Positions 51,865 to 60,469 of a DNA stretch of 64,000 bases are shown in pieces (the stretch's first letter is position 1; each line of letters begins with the position of its first letter). The stretch lies in NCBI GenBank assembly GCA_963754645.1, contig CAVWGP010000011.1, positions 372,001 to 436,000 on the forward strand, read 5' to 3'. The notes beneath the pieces were generated by a model that was not told the origin of the DNA, did no database searches, and worked only from the letters and a program-made list of their open reading frames with translations. The stretch is from CAVWGP01 sp963754645. GTDB taxonomy: Bacteria; Pseudomonadota; Alphaproteobacteria; Bin65. Position numbers and translations under genes: made by a program.

Positions 51865-54435
51865 CTAAACCACGACATTGACGATCTTGTCGGGCACAAC
51901 GATGACGCGGCGCGGCGGTTTGCCGGACATGGCGCTGACGACATTGGGCAGCACCAGCGCGGCGCTTTCCGCCTCGGCCTGCTTGGCGCCGCGCGGCAGG
52001 TCGATCGTGCCGCGCAGCTTGCCGTTGACCTGAACCGCGACGGTGACCGTGTCTTCGACCGTCAGCGCCGTGTCGGCGACGGGCCAGGCGGTGCGCGTCA
52101 GGCCGGTCGCATGGCCGAGCCGCTGCCACATCTCCTCGGCGAGATGCGGCGTCATGGTGCCGAGCAGGCGCACCAGAACTTCGACGCCCTCGCGATAGGC
52201 CCAGGCGGCGCCCGGCTCGCCGCCCGCGTCGCGCAGCTCGTCGAGCGCGTTGGACAGCTCGCGGATGCGCGCCACCGCCTTGTTGAAATGGAATTTCTCG
52301 ATATCGTCGGACACGCCGAGGATGGTCTTGTGCGTCGCCTTGCGCGCCGCCAACGCGCGCGCGCCGAACCGGTCCGGCAGCGGCGCGCCCTTGGCGGGCA
52401 GCGGCAGGGGCGGCTCCTCGATCATGCGGTGGACGCGGTTGAGATAGCGCCACGCGCCCTCGACGCCGGCATCGGTCCATTCCAGCTCGCGGTCGGGCGG
52501 CGAATCCGAAAGCATGAACAGGCGCGCCGTGTCGGCGCCGTAATTGGCGACGATGTTCTCGGGATCGACGACGTTCTTCTTCGACTTGCTCATCTTCTCG
52601 ATGCGGCCGATCTCGACCGGCGTGGTGTCGGCGAGGCGCGTGGCGCCGCCGGCGCTCTTTCGCACCTCGGCGGGCGTGAGCCATTCGCCGTCGCGCCCGC
52701 GATAGGTTTCGTGCACGAACATGCCCTGGTTCTGCAGCGCGGCGAAGGGTTCGGCGAGATCGAGATAGCCGCAATCGCGCAAGGCGCGGGTGAAGAAGCG
52801 CGAATAAAGCAGATGCAGAATCGCGTGCTCGATGCCGCCGATATATTGATCGACCGGCAGCCAGTAGTCGACCGCCTTGCGGTCGAAGGCGCCGGCCGCG
52901 TGGGGCGAGCAGAAGCGCGCGAAATACCAGGAGGATTCAAAGAAAGTGTCGAAGGTGTCGGTGTCGCGCCGCGCCTGGGCGCCGCATGTCGGACAGGCGA
53001 CGTGCTTCCAGGTGGGATGATGATCGAGCGGATTGCCGGGCTTGCCGAAGGTCGCGTCCTCGGGCAGGCGCACCGGCAGATCCTTCTCCGGCACCGGCAC
53101 CGCGCCGCATTTTTCGCAGTGGATCACCGGCACCGGGCAGCCCCAATAGCGCTGGCGCGACACGCCCCAATCGCGCAGGCGGTATTGAATCGTGCCGCGC
53201 CCGCGCCCGTCCTCGACCAGACGCGCGATGACTGCGCGCTTGGCGGCAGCGACGGCGAGGCCGTTGAGGAAATCCGAATTGATCGCGACCCCGTCATCGA
53301 CGAAGGCGGTGCCGCCGATGGCGAAGGTTTTCGCGTCGGCGCCGGGCGGGCAGATCACGGGGATCACGGGCAGCGAATATTTGCGCGCGAATTCCAGATC
53401 GCGCTGATCGTGGCCCGGGCAGCCGAAGATGGCGCCGGTACCGTATTCCATCAGCACGAAATTCGCCACCCACACCGGATGCGTCCGGCCGGCGACGAAC
53501 GGGTGCGCCACGCTGAGGCCGGTGTCGTAGCCGACCTTCTCGGCGGTTTCCAGCATCGCCTCGCTGGTGCCGATGCGGTTGCATTCGGCGACGAAGGCGG
53601 CGAGCTTGGCATCGCGCTTGGCAAGCTCCTCGGTCAGCGGATGATTGGGCGAGAGCGCCAGGAACGACATGCCGAACAACGTGTCGGGCCGCGTCGTGAA
53701 CACGTCGATCTTGCGCCCGGCTTGGCCGGCCATGTCGAAGGCGACATAGGCGCCCTCGCTCTTGCCGATCCAATTCCGCTGCATCACGCGCACGCGCTCG
53801 GGCCATTTGTCGAGCGTGTCGATCGCCGAGAGAAGATCCTCGGCGTAGCGCGTGATGCGCAGGAACCATTGCGAGAGCTTGCGCTTCTCGACCACGGCGC
53901 CGGAGCGCCAGCCGCGCCCGTCGATCACCTGCTCGTTGGCGAGCACGGTGTGGTCGACCGGATCCCAGTTCACCCAGCCTTCCTTGCGATAGGCCAAGTC
54001 CTTCGCCAGGAAATCGAGGAACATTTTCTGTTCGTGCTTGTAGTAGTCGGGCGTGCAGGTCGCGAACTCGCGCGACCAATCGTAGGACAGGCCCAGGCGC
54101 TTCATCTGCGCCTTCATCGAATCGATGCTGTTCCAGGTCGACACGGCCGGCTGCACGCCGCTCTGGATCGCCGCGTTCTCGGCCGGCATGCCGAACGCGT
54201 CCCAGCCCATCGGATGCAGCACGTTATAGCCGCGCGCCATCTTGTAGCGCGCCACGAGATCGCCCAGCGTGTAGTTGCGCACGTGGCCCATGTGGATTTT
54301 CCCCGACGGATAGGGAAACATCTCGAGCACGTAATATTTCGGCCGCGCCGGGTCCTCGGTCACCTGGAAGGCCTTACTGTCCTCCCAAATGCGCTGCCAC
54401 TTGGCTTCGGTCTCGCTGAAATTGTAGCGCGCCAT
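51865..54435 (-). CDS. leuS: Leucyl-tRNA synthetase
   Basis: 856-aa class I synthetase. Start MARYNFSETEAKWQRIWEDS; HIGH motif in MFPYPSGKIHMGHVRNYTLG (about residues 39-58), editing domain GCPGHDQRDLEFA (CP1), WGVSRQRYWGCPVPVI, zinc-type CEKCGAVPVPE and CPTCGAQAR, KMSKS in RIEKMSKSKKNVVDPENIV (about 620), and the C-terminal domain with VQVNGKLRGTIDLP. No frame change in 2.57 kb. ATG 54435. Downstream of the DUF3576 lipoprotein gene in the same direction. Confidence 0.98.
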   Translation of the reverse strand: MARYNFSETEAKWQRIWEDSKAFQVTEDPARPKYYVLEMFPYPSGKIHMGHVRNYTLGDLVARYKMARGYNVLHPMGWDAFGMPAENAAIQSGVQPAVSTWNSIDSMKAQMKRLGLSYDWSREFATCTPDYYKHEQKMFLDFLAKDLAYRKEGWVNWDPVDHTVLANEQVIDGRGWRSGAVVEKRKLSQWFLRITRYAEDLLSAIDTLDKWPERVRVMQRNWIGKSEGAYVAFDMAGQAGRKIDVFTTRPDTLFGMSFLALSPNHPLTEELAKRDAKLAAFVAECNRIGTSEAMLETAEKVGYDTGLSVAHPFVAGRTHPVWVANFVLMEYGTGAIFGCPGHDQRDLEFARKYSLPVIPVICPPGADAKTFAIGGTAFVDDGVAINSDFLNGLAVAAAKRAVIARLVEDGRGRGTIQYRLRDWGVSRQRYWGCPVPVIHCEKCGAVPVPEKDLPVRLPEDATFGKPGNPLDHHPTWKHVACPTCGAQARRDTDTFDTFFESSWYFARFCSPHAAGAFDRKAVDYWLPVDQYIGGIEHAILHLLYSRFFTRALRDCGYLDLAEPFAALQNQGMFVHETYRGRDGEWLTPAEVRKSAGGATRLADTTPVEIGRIEKMSKSKKNVVDPENIVANYGADTARLFMLSDSPPDRELEWTDAGVEGAWRYLNRVHRMIEEPPLPLPAKGAPLPDRFGARALAARKATHKTILGVSDDIEKFHFNKAVARIRELSNALDELRDAGGEPGAAWAYREGVEVLVRLLGTMTPHLAEEMWQRLGHATGLTRTAWPVADTALTVEDTVTVAVQVNGKLRGTIDLPRGAKQAEAESAALVLPNVVSAMSGKPPRRVIVVPDKIVNVVV

Positions 54436-54490
54436 TACGCTCTCTATGGGAACTTCCGTGTTGCGGGCCGGCCCGCCGACGCGCCGGCGC

Positions 54491-55021
54491 TTAGCCGCCG
54501 GCCTGCTGTCGCAGCTCGCGCGCGCGCTGCAGGATGGCGTTTTCCATCGCCTGCGCCGTGCTCGGATCAACAGGCACCGTCGCCCAGTCGCGGCCGCCCC
54601 GGCGCTCCTGGCGGAACACCGTGACCTTGACCGAATCGGCGCGCAGCTCGGGCCCGCCGACCAGGATATTGACCTTGAGGCGTTCGTTCGGGTTGCGCTG
54701 CGAAGCGTACCAGTCGGTCGCGATCGCGCCGCCATAGGGATCGGAGGCCGCCAGCGGCATGAAGGCAACGGCGTCGAGCGAGGCGCGCCAGGCGTGGCGG
54801 TTGACGCGCACGCTCGCCGCGCGGCCCGAATCCGGTCCCTGGGCGAAATCGGCGCGCGCGCCGGTCGGCTTGTTCGCCTCGGTCGAAACCGGCCCGCCCG
54901 GATGGTTGAGCGTGCCGGAATAGGATCGGGTCGAGCCGCTGTCGCCGCAGCCGGCCAGCGCCAGACCGGCCGCCGTCAGCGCCGCGACGCCAATATGCCT
55001 ATATCCGATCGTCTTGCGCAT
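54491..55021 (-). CDS. DUF3576 lipoprotein
   Basis: 176-aa alphaproteobacterial lipoprotein: signal peptide and lipobox GVAALTAAGLALAGC (Cys about residue 25), a Ser/Gly-rich spacer, then the DUF3576 core VNRHAWRASLDAVAFMPLAA, PYGGAIATDWYASQRNPNER and VKVTVFRQERRGGRDWATVP. Found next to leuS/lptE in most alphaproteobacteria; envelope role suspected, mechanism unknown. ATG 55021, 55 bp upstream of leuS. Divergent from yggS; the 97 bp between them should hold both promoters. Confidence 0.9.
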   Translation of the reverse strand: MRKTIGYRHIGVAALTAAGLALAGCGDSGSTRSYSGTLNHPGGPVSTEANKPTGARADFAQGPDSGRAASVRVNRHAWRASLDAVAFMPLAASDPYGGAIATDWYASQRNPNERLKVNILVGGPELRADSVKVTVFRQERRGGRDWATVPVDPSTAQAMENAILQRARELRQQAGG

Positions 55022-55118
55022 CGCGCATCCTCCATAATCCGGTCGTCGAAATTCGGGTTAAATTTTCGGCTGCCCGCTATATAGCATAGACCGCAGATTG
55101 CGGAAGGGCGCCGACCTT

Positions 55119-55787
55119 ATGAGCGTTGCCGAACGGCTGGGCGAAATCAACCGGCGCATCGCCGCGGCGGCGCGCGCGGCGGGACGCGCGCCGGAAGCCG
55201 TAACGCTGGTTGCGGTCAGCAAGACCAATCCGGCCGCCGCGGTCGAGGCCGCGCTCGCGGCCGGCCAGCGCGTGTTCGGCGAGAACCGCGTGCAGGAAGC
55301 GGCGGCGAAATTTCCCGCGCTGCGCCAGCGCCATCCCGATCTCAAGCTCCACCTGATCGGCGCCCTGCAAACCAACAAGGCCGAGGATGCGGTGGCCCTG
55401 TTCGACGTCATCGAAACGGTGGATCGTCCGTCGCTCGCGGCGGCGCTCGCCAAGGCGATGGCCAAGCTCGGGCGGCGCATTCCGGTTTTCGTCCAGGTCA
55501 ACACCGGCGAGGAAGCGCAGAAAGGCGGCGCCATGCCGCGCGAGGCCGAGGATTTCGTCGCGCGCTGCCGCGGCGAATTCGGCCTCGCGGTCGAAGGCCT
55601 GATGTGCCTTCCGCCGGCCGCGGAAGCGCCGGCGCCGCATTTCGCGCTGCTCGCCGGCATGGCGCGCCGGCTCGGCCTGGGCGCGCTCAGCATGGGCATG
55701 AGCGCGGATTTCGAAATCGCCATCCGCCTCGGCGCCACCCATGTGCGGCTCGGCACGGCGATCTTCGGCGCGCGCGCCATTACCTAA
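55119..55787 (+). CDS. yggS: PLP-homeostasis protein YggS/PROSC family
   Basis: 222-aa pyridoxal-phosphate-binding TIM-barrel protein that buffers PLP and affects amino-acid metabolism. TLVAVSKTNPAAAVEAALAA carries the PLP Lys (about residue 35), FGENRVQEA, LHLIGALQTNKAE, VNTGEEAQKGG, and LSMGMSADFEIAIRLGATHVRLGTAIFG. ATG 55119 preferred over the TTG 21 bp upstream. Followed by the response regulator after 92 bp. Confidence 0.96.
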   Translation: MSVAERLGEINRRIAAAARAAGRAPEAVTLVAVSKTNPAAAVEAALAAGQRVFGENRVQEAAAKFPALRQRHPDLKLHLIGALQTNKAEDAVALFDVIETVDRPSLAAALAKAMAKLGRRIPVFVQVNTGEEAQKGGAMPREAEDFVARCRGEFGLAVEGLMCLPPAAEAPAPHFALLAGMARRLGLGALSMGMSADFEIAIRLGATHVRLGTAIFGARAIT

Positions 55788-55879
55788 GGGCATGGAAACA
55801 AAAAAGCACAAGGCTTCGAAAATTCCGCCGGCTCGTGCTATGGATTGGCAACCTACCGCTCGTTCCTGGGGATCGCCGA

Positions 55880-56584
55880 ATGCCGGATAGCCAAAGCAAA
55901 GCCGCGAAGCGCGTGCTGATCGTCGACGACGACAAGGATCTGCGCACCGCGCTGCTGGAGCAATTGCGCCTGTATGAGGAATTCGAGGCCGTCGCCGTCG
56001 AAAATGCCACGCTCGGCCTGGCCAAGGCCAAGGACGAGCGTTTCGACATCATCCTGCTCAACGTCCATATGCCCGATATGGACGGGCGCGAACTGTGCCG
56101 CCTGATGCGGCGCCAGGGCATCAAAACGCCGATCATCATGCTGACCGCCGCCGATACCGAGGCCGACACCATTCTCGGCCTCGATGCCGGGGCCAATGAC
56201 TACATCGCCAAGCCGTTCCGTATTGGCGTGCTGCTCGCCCGCCTGCGCGCCCATCTGCGCCAGCACGAGACCAGCGAGGACGCGGTGTTTACCATTGGGC
56301 CTTACACCTTCAAGCCAAGCGTCAAGCTGCTGATCGTCGCCGCCAACAACAAAAAAATCCGCCTGACCGAAAAAGAGGCCGCGATCCTTAAATATCTTTA
56401 CCGCGCCGAGGGACAGATTATTGCGCGGGACAAGCTCCTATCCGAGGTATGGGGGTATAACGCCAATGTCACCACCCATACCTTGGAAACCCACGTCTAC
56501 CGGCTGCGGCAGAAAATAGAGGCCAATCCAGCCAAGGCTGTGATACTCGTCACAGAAGGCGGCGGCTATAGGCTGATACCGTAA
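55880..56584 (+). CDS. OmpR-family response regulator with Asn at the phospho-acceptor position
   Basis: 234-aa two-domain regulator. Receiver: acidic pocket VLIVDDDKD (Asp16-18), then DIILLNVHMPDMDG where residue 61 is Asn (AAC at 56060-56062) in place of the phosphorylated Asp, followed by the normal Thr89 (IIMLTA) and Lys111 (YIAKPF). DNA-binding: winged helix with IRLTEKEAAILKYLYRAEGQ, LLSEVWGYNANVTTHTLETH, VYRLRQKIE. A conserved alphaproteobacterial regulator otherwise. N61 would block phosphorylation at this site, giving a fixed-state regulator, unless the single A is a base error. ATG 55880. No sensor kinase next to it. Confidence 0.9.
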   Translation: MPDSQSKAAKRVLIVDDDKDLRTALLEQLRLYEEFEAVAVENATLGLAKAKDERFDIILLNVHMPDMDGRELCRLMRRQGIKTPIIMLTAADTEADTILGLDAGANDYIAKPFRIGVLLARLRAHLRQHETSEDAVFTIGPYTFKPSVKLLIVAANNKKIRLTEKEAAILKYLYRAEGQIIARDKLLSEVWGYNANVTTHTLETHVYRLRQKIEANPAKAVILVTEGGGYRLIP

Positions 56585-56707
56585 CTCGTGGCATGCTGAC
56601 TGAGACGTTGGCCTGCCTCGGCTTGGGGGCTGGCAACCGGCGGGGTCACCGTGGCGGCATCGGGACAGAAGCAGCAACATCGGCATCAACGTCAACGGCA
56701 CGACGGG

Positions 56708-57526
56708 ATGGCCGTGCATTTTCATGGCGTGCGCGGCACGATCGCGTGCCCCGGCGGCGAGTATATTCGCTATGGCGGCAACACGTCCTGCATCGAGGTC
56801 CGTTGCGGCGAACATCTCATCATTCTCGATGCCGGCACCGGCCTGCGGCCGCTCGGCGTCGAGCTTAGCCAAAACGGCACGATCGATTGCGATCTCCTGC
56901 TGAGCCACACCCACCTCGATCATGTCGCCGGCCTGCCATTCTTCGTGCCGTTGTTCAACAAGGGCAACAAGGTGCGATTGTCCGCCGGCCATCTCAAGGA
57001 TCAGAATCTGACGCTGCGCAAGACCATGCAGCGCCTGCTCGGCGCGCCCCTGTTCCCCGTGCCGTTCGAAGCGCTGTCGGCGGAGATCGGCTTCACCGAT
57101 TTCTCCGCTGGCGCGGCCTGGGAGCTCAAGCCGGGCGTACAGGTCCGCACCGCGCCGCTCAATCACCCCAACGGCGCCACCGGTTATCGCATCGAGTTTG
57201 CCGGGCGCTCGATGTGCTACGTCACCGATACCGAGCATGTCGAAGGCGAGCTCGACCGCAACATTCTCGGCCTCATCGAAGGCGCCGATATTTTCATCTA
57301 CAATTCCACCTACACCGAGGCGGAGTATCCGAAGTTCAAGGGTTGGGGCCACTCCACCTGGCAAGAAGGCGTCCGCCTGGCGGAAGCGGCCAAAGTCAGG
57401 CTGTACATCGTCTTCCATCACGCGCCCGAGCACACCGACGACATGATGGACGATATTGCGTCCTCGGTGCGCCGCCGCTGGCCGGCTTCGGCCGTCGCGC
57501 ATGAGGGCATGATCCTGACGCCGTGA
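56708..57526 (+). CDS. Metallo-beta-lactamase-fold hydrolase (PhnP/RNase Z-like)
   Basis: 272-aa MBL-fold protein. Starts HFHGVRGTIACPGGEYIRYG, metal motif LLLSHTHLDHVAG (H67, H69, D71, H72), YVTDTEH with the bridging Asp, GWGHST and VFHHAPEHTDD. The start pattern (FWGVRGSIA-type) is that of COG1235 phosphodiesterase-like proteins. The start ATG 56708 is supported by this alignment; a GTG at 56651 would add 19 unrelated residues. Follows the response regulator by 123 bp. Confidence 0.88.
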   Translation: MAVHFHGVRGTIACPGGEYIRYGGNTSCIEVRCGEHLIILDAGTGLRPLGVELSQNGTIDCDLLLSHTHLDHVAGLPFFVPLFNKGNKVRLSAGHLKDQNLTLRKTMQRLLGAPLFPVPFEALSAEIGFTDFSAGAAWELKPGVQVRTAPLNHPNGATGYRIEFAGRSMCYVTDTEHVEGELDRNILGLIEGADIFIYNSTYTEAEYPKFKGWGHSTWQEGVRLAEAAKVRLYIVFHHAPEHTDDMMDDIASSVRRRWPASAVAHEGMILTP

Positions 57527-57612
57527 GGCTACGATCACGTGTCGATCGCAATCCTATGCGGATGAAGCGCCACGAAGCCCATGGCACGATGATTTGACTC
57601 GACGCGGAAAGC

Positions 57613-57694
57613 GTAGGGGCGCGTGGCGCGCGCCCTCGTCATTCAGGACAAAATCGTTGCGGCTGCTCATCCAGGGCGCACGCCGCGCCCCTAC
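57613..57694. repeat. Palindromic intergenic repeat, family C (copy 2)
   Basis: Bounded by GTAGGGGCGCG (57613) and CGCGCCCCTAC (ending 57694), with an inner pair GGCGCGCGCC / GGGCGCACGCC. Same outer motif as the 27634-27774 repeat in the ars operon. Lies in the 326-bp gap between the MBL gene and dps. Confidence 0.75.
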
Positions 57695-57728
57695 GATGCG
57701 ACCGCCCTCGGCCCCTCTGCACTTATCG

Positions 57729-57785
57729 ATTGCGGCAGATCGACCCATCTGCCGCAATTGTGTCATATAATAGAATTATTCTATT
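57729..57785. promoter_or_regulatory. Hairpin and Irr/Fur-like palindrome upstream of dps
   Basis: Two palindromes in tandem. First ATTGCGGCAGAT (57729-57740) and ATCTGCCGCAAT (57747-57758), a perfect 12-bp-arm hairpin with a 6-nt loop. Second AATAGAATTATTCTATT (57769-57785), perfect 8-bp arms around one base, containing TAGAANNNTTCTA, close to the iron-control element bound by Irr/Fur-family regulators. TATAAT at 57766-57771 overlaps it and may be the -10. dps begins at 57853 with a long AT-rich leader. Confidence 0.55.
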
Positions 57786-57852
57786 GTAATATTTAGATCC
57801 CTGTTTATATTGCTGATAAATCAAACCTTGCCACCCCAAGGAGGATCATTTC

Positions 57853-58326
57853 ATGGTTGAAACTGTTTCGATCGGACTCGATGATACGGCGCGCAAATCG
57901 GTCGCCGATGCCCTCGCCCAGGTGCTCGCCGATAGCCACGCCCTTGCGCTCAAAACGCAGAATTTCCATTGGAACGTGGCCGGGCCGCACTTCCACTCGC
58001 TGCACGCCATGTTCGAGGCCCAGTATGCCGAACTCGCCGCTGCCGTCGACGAGCTGGCGGAGCGCATCCGCGCGCTCGGTTTTCCCGCGCCCGGCGGCTA
58101 TGCCGCCTTTGCCAAGCTGACGGCGATTGCCGATGCGAAGGAAAACGTGCCCGCCGCCGAGATGGTCCGCACCCTGCTGGCCGACCATGAAACGGCCGTC
58201 AAGCGCCTGCGCGCCGCGCTCAAAGTCGCGCAGGCGGCGGGCGACGAAGAAAGCGCGGATCTCGCGATCGGGCGGCTGCAGGCGCACGAAAAAACCGCCT
58301 GGATGCTGCGTGCCAGCGCGGCTTAA
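57853..58326 (+). CDS. dps: DNA-binding ferritin-like protein Dps
   Basis: 157-aa Dps: dodecamer that stores iron, using H2O2 and protecting DNA. Ferroxidase residues are in NFHWNVAGPHFHSLHAMFEAQYAEL (His39, His51) and AVDELAERIRALG (Asp66, Glu70). The four-helix length is normal; the N-terminus is short and not Lys-rich, so DNA binding may be weak. ATG 57853 preceded by AAGGAGG (57838-57844). Paired with katA downstream as an oxidative-stress block. 58327-58595 holds no recognisable gene. Confidence 0.95.
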   Translation: MVETVSIGLDDTARKSVADALAQVLADSHALALKTQNFHWNVAGPHFHSLHAMFEAQYAELAAAVDELAERIRALGFPAPGGYAAFAKLTAIADAKENVPAAEMVRTLLADHETAVKRLRAALKVAQAAGDEESADLAIGRLQAHEKTAWMLRASAA

Positions 58327-58595
58327 CCCGGCCGGCGCGGCGGCGATCGAGCGCCCTCGCACAAGAAATCGAGACCGGCGAGCATCGTTAGCCCGATCTC
58401 GGATTTGGGTCGCTGTGTCACCAGAGGTTGGCCACCGCGCTGCTTCCGGGAAACGCCACATGCCGGACCGCGTCCGCAACGCCGGCTAACGCGACGACAG
58501 TCCAATTTTGCGCCGCCCGGTTCTCTCGCATGCAGAGATTCGGGCCGAGGCGCCGCCTCGTCACCACGGTCTCCAACATCAAGGAGTAGAATTCC

Positions 58596-60053
58596 ATGAA
58601 CGATCCGAAGAAACGTCTGACCACCAACGCCGGCTGTCCTGTCGTCGACAATCAGAACGTGATGACCGCTGGTCCGCGCGGGCCGCAGCTGATGCAGGAC
58701 ATCTGGTACCTGGAGAAGCTCGCTCATTTCGACCGCGAGGTCATTCCCGAGCGCCGCATGCACGCCAAGGGATCAGGCGCCTACGGCACCTTCACCGTGA
58801 CGCACGACATCACCAAATACTCGCGTGCGAGGATCTTCTCGCAGATCGGCAAGAAGACCGAGCTGTTCGCCCGTTTCACCACCGTCGCCGGCGAACGCGG
58901 CGCGGCCGATGCCGAACGCGACATCCGCGGCTTCGCCGTCAAGTTCTATACCGAGGAAGGCAACTGGGACCTGGTCGGCAACAATACGCCGGTATTTTTC
59001 CTGCGCGATCCGCTGAAATTTCCCGACCTCAACCACGCGGTCAAGCGCGACCCGCGCACCAACATGCGCAGCGCCAAGAGCAACTGGGACTTCTGGACCT
59101 CGCTGCCCGAGGCGCTGCACCAGATCACCATCGTCATGAGCGACCGCGGCATCCCCGCAACCTACCGCCACATGCATGGCTTCGGCAGCCATACGTTCAG
59201 CTTCATCAACGCGAAGAGCGAGCGCCACTGGGTCAAGTTCCATTTGAAGTCGCAACAAGGCATCAAGACCCTGACCGACGCCGAAGCCGAAGCGATCATC
59301 GGCAATGACCGCGAGAGCCATCAGCGCGACCTGTTCGAGAGCATCGAAAACGGTAACTATCCGAAATGGTCGCTGAAGGTGCAGGTCATGCCCGAGGCCG
59401 ACGCGGCGAGGGTGCCTTATCATCCATTCGACCTGACCAAGGTCTGGCCGCACAAGGATTATCCGCTGATCGATGTCGGCGTGATGGAACTCAATCGCAA
59501 TCCGGAAAACTTTTTCGCCGAGGTCGAGCAATCGGCGTTCAACCCTGCCAATGTGGTGCCGGGCATCGGCTTCTCGCCCGACAAAATGTTGCAGGGGCGT
59601 CTCTTCGCCTATGGTGACGCGCAGCGCTACCGGCTCGGCGTCAACCACCATCTCATTCCGGTGAACGCGGCGCGTTGCCCGGTGCATAGCTATCACCGCG
59701 ATGGCGCGATGCGCGTCGACGGCAATCATGGCGGCACGCTCGGCTACGAGCCGAACGATCAGGGCCAATGGGCCGAGCAGCCTCAATATCGCGAGCCGCC
59801 CTTGGCGCTGACGGGCGCCGCCGACCACTGGAACCACCGCGAGGACATCGACTACTACTCGCAGCCCGGCGCGCTGTTCCGTCTCCTTGCGCCCGCGCAG
59901 CGCAAGGCCTTGTTCGAAAACACCGCGCGCTCGGTCGGCGGGGCGCCCAAGGAAATCCAGCTTCGTCATATCAGTCATTGCCTCAAGGCCGATCCGGCTT
60001 ACGGCGCGGGCGTCGCGGCGGCGCTGGGTATCGCGATGAGCGAGATCGCGTAA
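58596..60053 (+). CDS. katA: Catalase (clade 3, small-subunit)
   Basis: 485-aa haem catalase decomposing H2O2. Catalytic His in EVIPERRMHAKGSGAYGTFT (His54), Asn region in FYTEEGNWDLVGNNTPVFFL, haem proximal Tyr in RLFAYGDAQRYRLGVNHHLI (about residue 338), and NADPH-pocket text VPYHPFDLTKVWPHKDYP. Length fits clade 3. ATG 58596 with AAGGAG at 58580. Located directly after dps on the same strand. Confidence 0.97.
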   Translation: MNDPKKRLTTNAGCPVVDNQNVMTAGPRGPQLMQDIWYLEKLAHFDREVIPERRMHAKGSGAYGTFTVTHDITKYSRARIFSQIGKKTELFARFTTVAGERGAADAERDIRGFAVKFYTEEGNWDLVGNNTPVFFLRDPLKFPDLNHAVKRDPRTNMRSAKSNWDFWTSLPEALHQITIVMSDRGIPATYRHMHGFGSHTFSFINAKSERHWVKFHLKSQQGIKTLTDAEAEAIIGNDRESHQRDLFESIENGNYPKWSLKVQVMPEADAARVPYHPFDLTKVWPHKDYPLIDVGVMELNRNPENFFAEVEQSAFNPANVVPGIGFSPDKMLQGRLFAYGDAQRYRLGVNHHLIPVNAARCPVHSYHRDGAMRVDGNHGGTLGYEPNDQGQWAEQPQYREPPLALTGAADHWNHREDIDYYSQPGALFRLLAPAQRKALFENTARSVGGAPKEIQLRHISHCLKADPAYGAGVAAALGIAMSEIA

Positions 60054-60153
60054 GGCCTGAAGGCGCCAGCGCGGGTTGAGGCGTGGCGCTCGCGCCCCTT
60101 CACGGCTATCGGGTTCACTCATTTCACGACATCGACGCGCACTTCACAAAACT

Positions 60154-60304
60154 GTCATCCCGAGCAAGCGCGCGAGCGCGCGCCGTCGAGGGATATTGCG
60201 CATGGCAAAAACGGCCGCCGCTATTGGGCATGATCTGCTTCTGCGCCGCCAATATCCCTCGACTGCGACGCATGGCTCCGCCATGCGCCTTCGCTCGGGA
60301 TGAC
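60154..60304. repeat. Palindromic intergenic repeat, family B (copy 2)
   Basis: Begins GTCATCCCGA (60154) and ends TCGGGATGAC (60304), with inner arms TCGAGGGATATTG / CAATATCCCTCGA and GCGCATGGC / GCCATGCGC. Same outer 10-mers as the 25953-26089 repeat. Lies within the 416-bp gap between katA and the aromatic gene; apart from this and the operator at 60415 nothing is seen there. Confidence 0.78.
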
Positions 60305-60414
60305 AGGAATGGGACATGTGAACCATTGTCGAGAGTTGTGTGAATGCCGGCGCATTCAGGGCAGGGTTCGGCACAGCGCGTAGAAGCACACCGGCCGCCC
60401 GGCTTTGACTCCGA

Positions 60415-60451
60415 ATTGCTTTAAACCTAAAATATTTAGGTCTAAAGCAAT
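60415..60451. promoter_or_regulatory. Long inverted-repeat operator upstream of the aromatic-CoA genes
   Basis: Arms 60415-60431 and 60435-60451 match at 16 of 17 positions around a central ATA; the core is ACCTAAA ATA TTTAGGT (60425-60441), a perfect 7-bp-arm palindrome. It is AT-rich in a GC-rich surround and ends 18 bp before the ATG of the monooxygenase at 60470. Size and symmetry fit a MarR- or TetR-type repressor that senses an aromatic acid or its CoA ester; no such regulator lies inside the window. Confidence 0.7.
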
Positions 60452-60469
60452 TATCGGTGGGGCGGGGCG

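Noticed and set aside
49764..51881. Plus-strand open frame of 705 codons
   Set aside because: Antisense to holA and lptE apart from its first part, which overlaps the HNH gene in another frame; Arg/His-rich and without motifs.
51682..54624. Plus-strand open frame of 980 codons
   Set aside because: Antisense to leuS, a textbook gene on the other strand.
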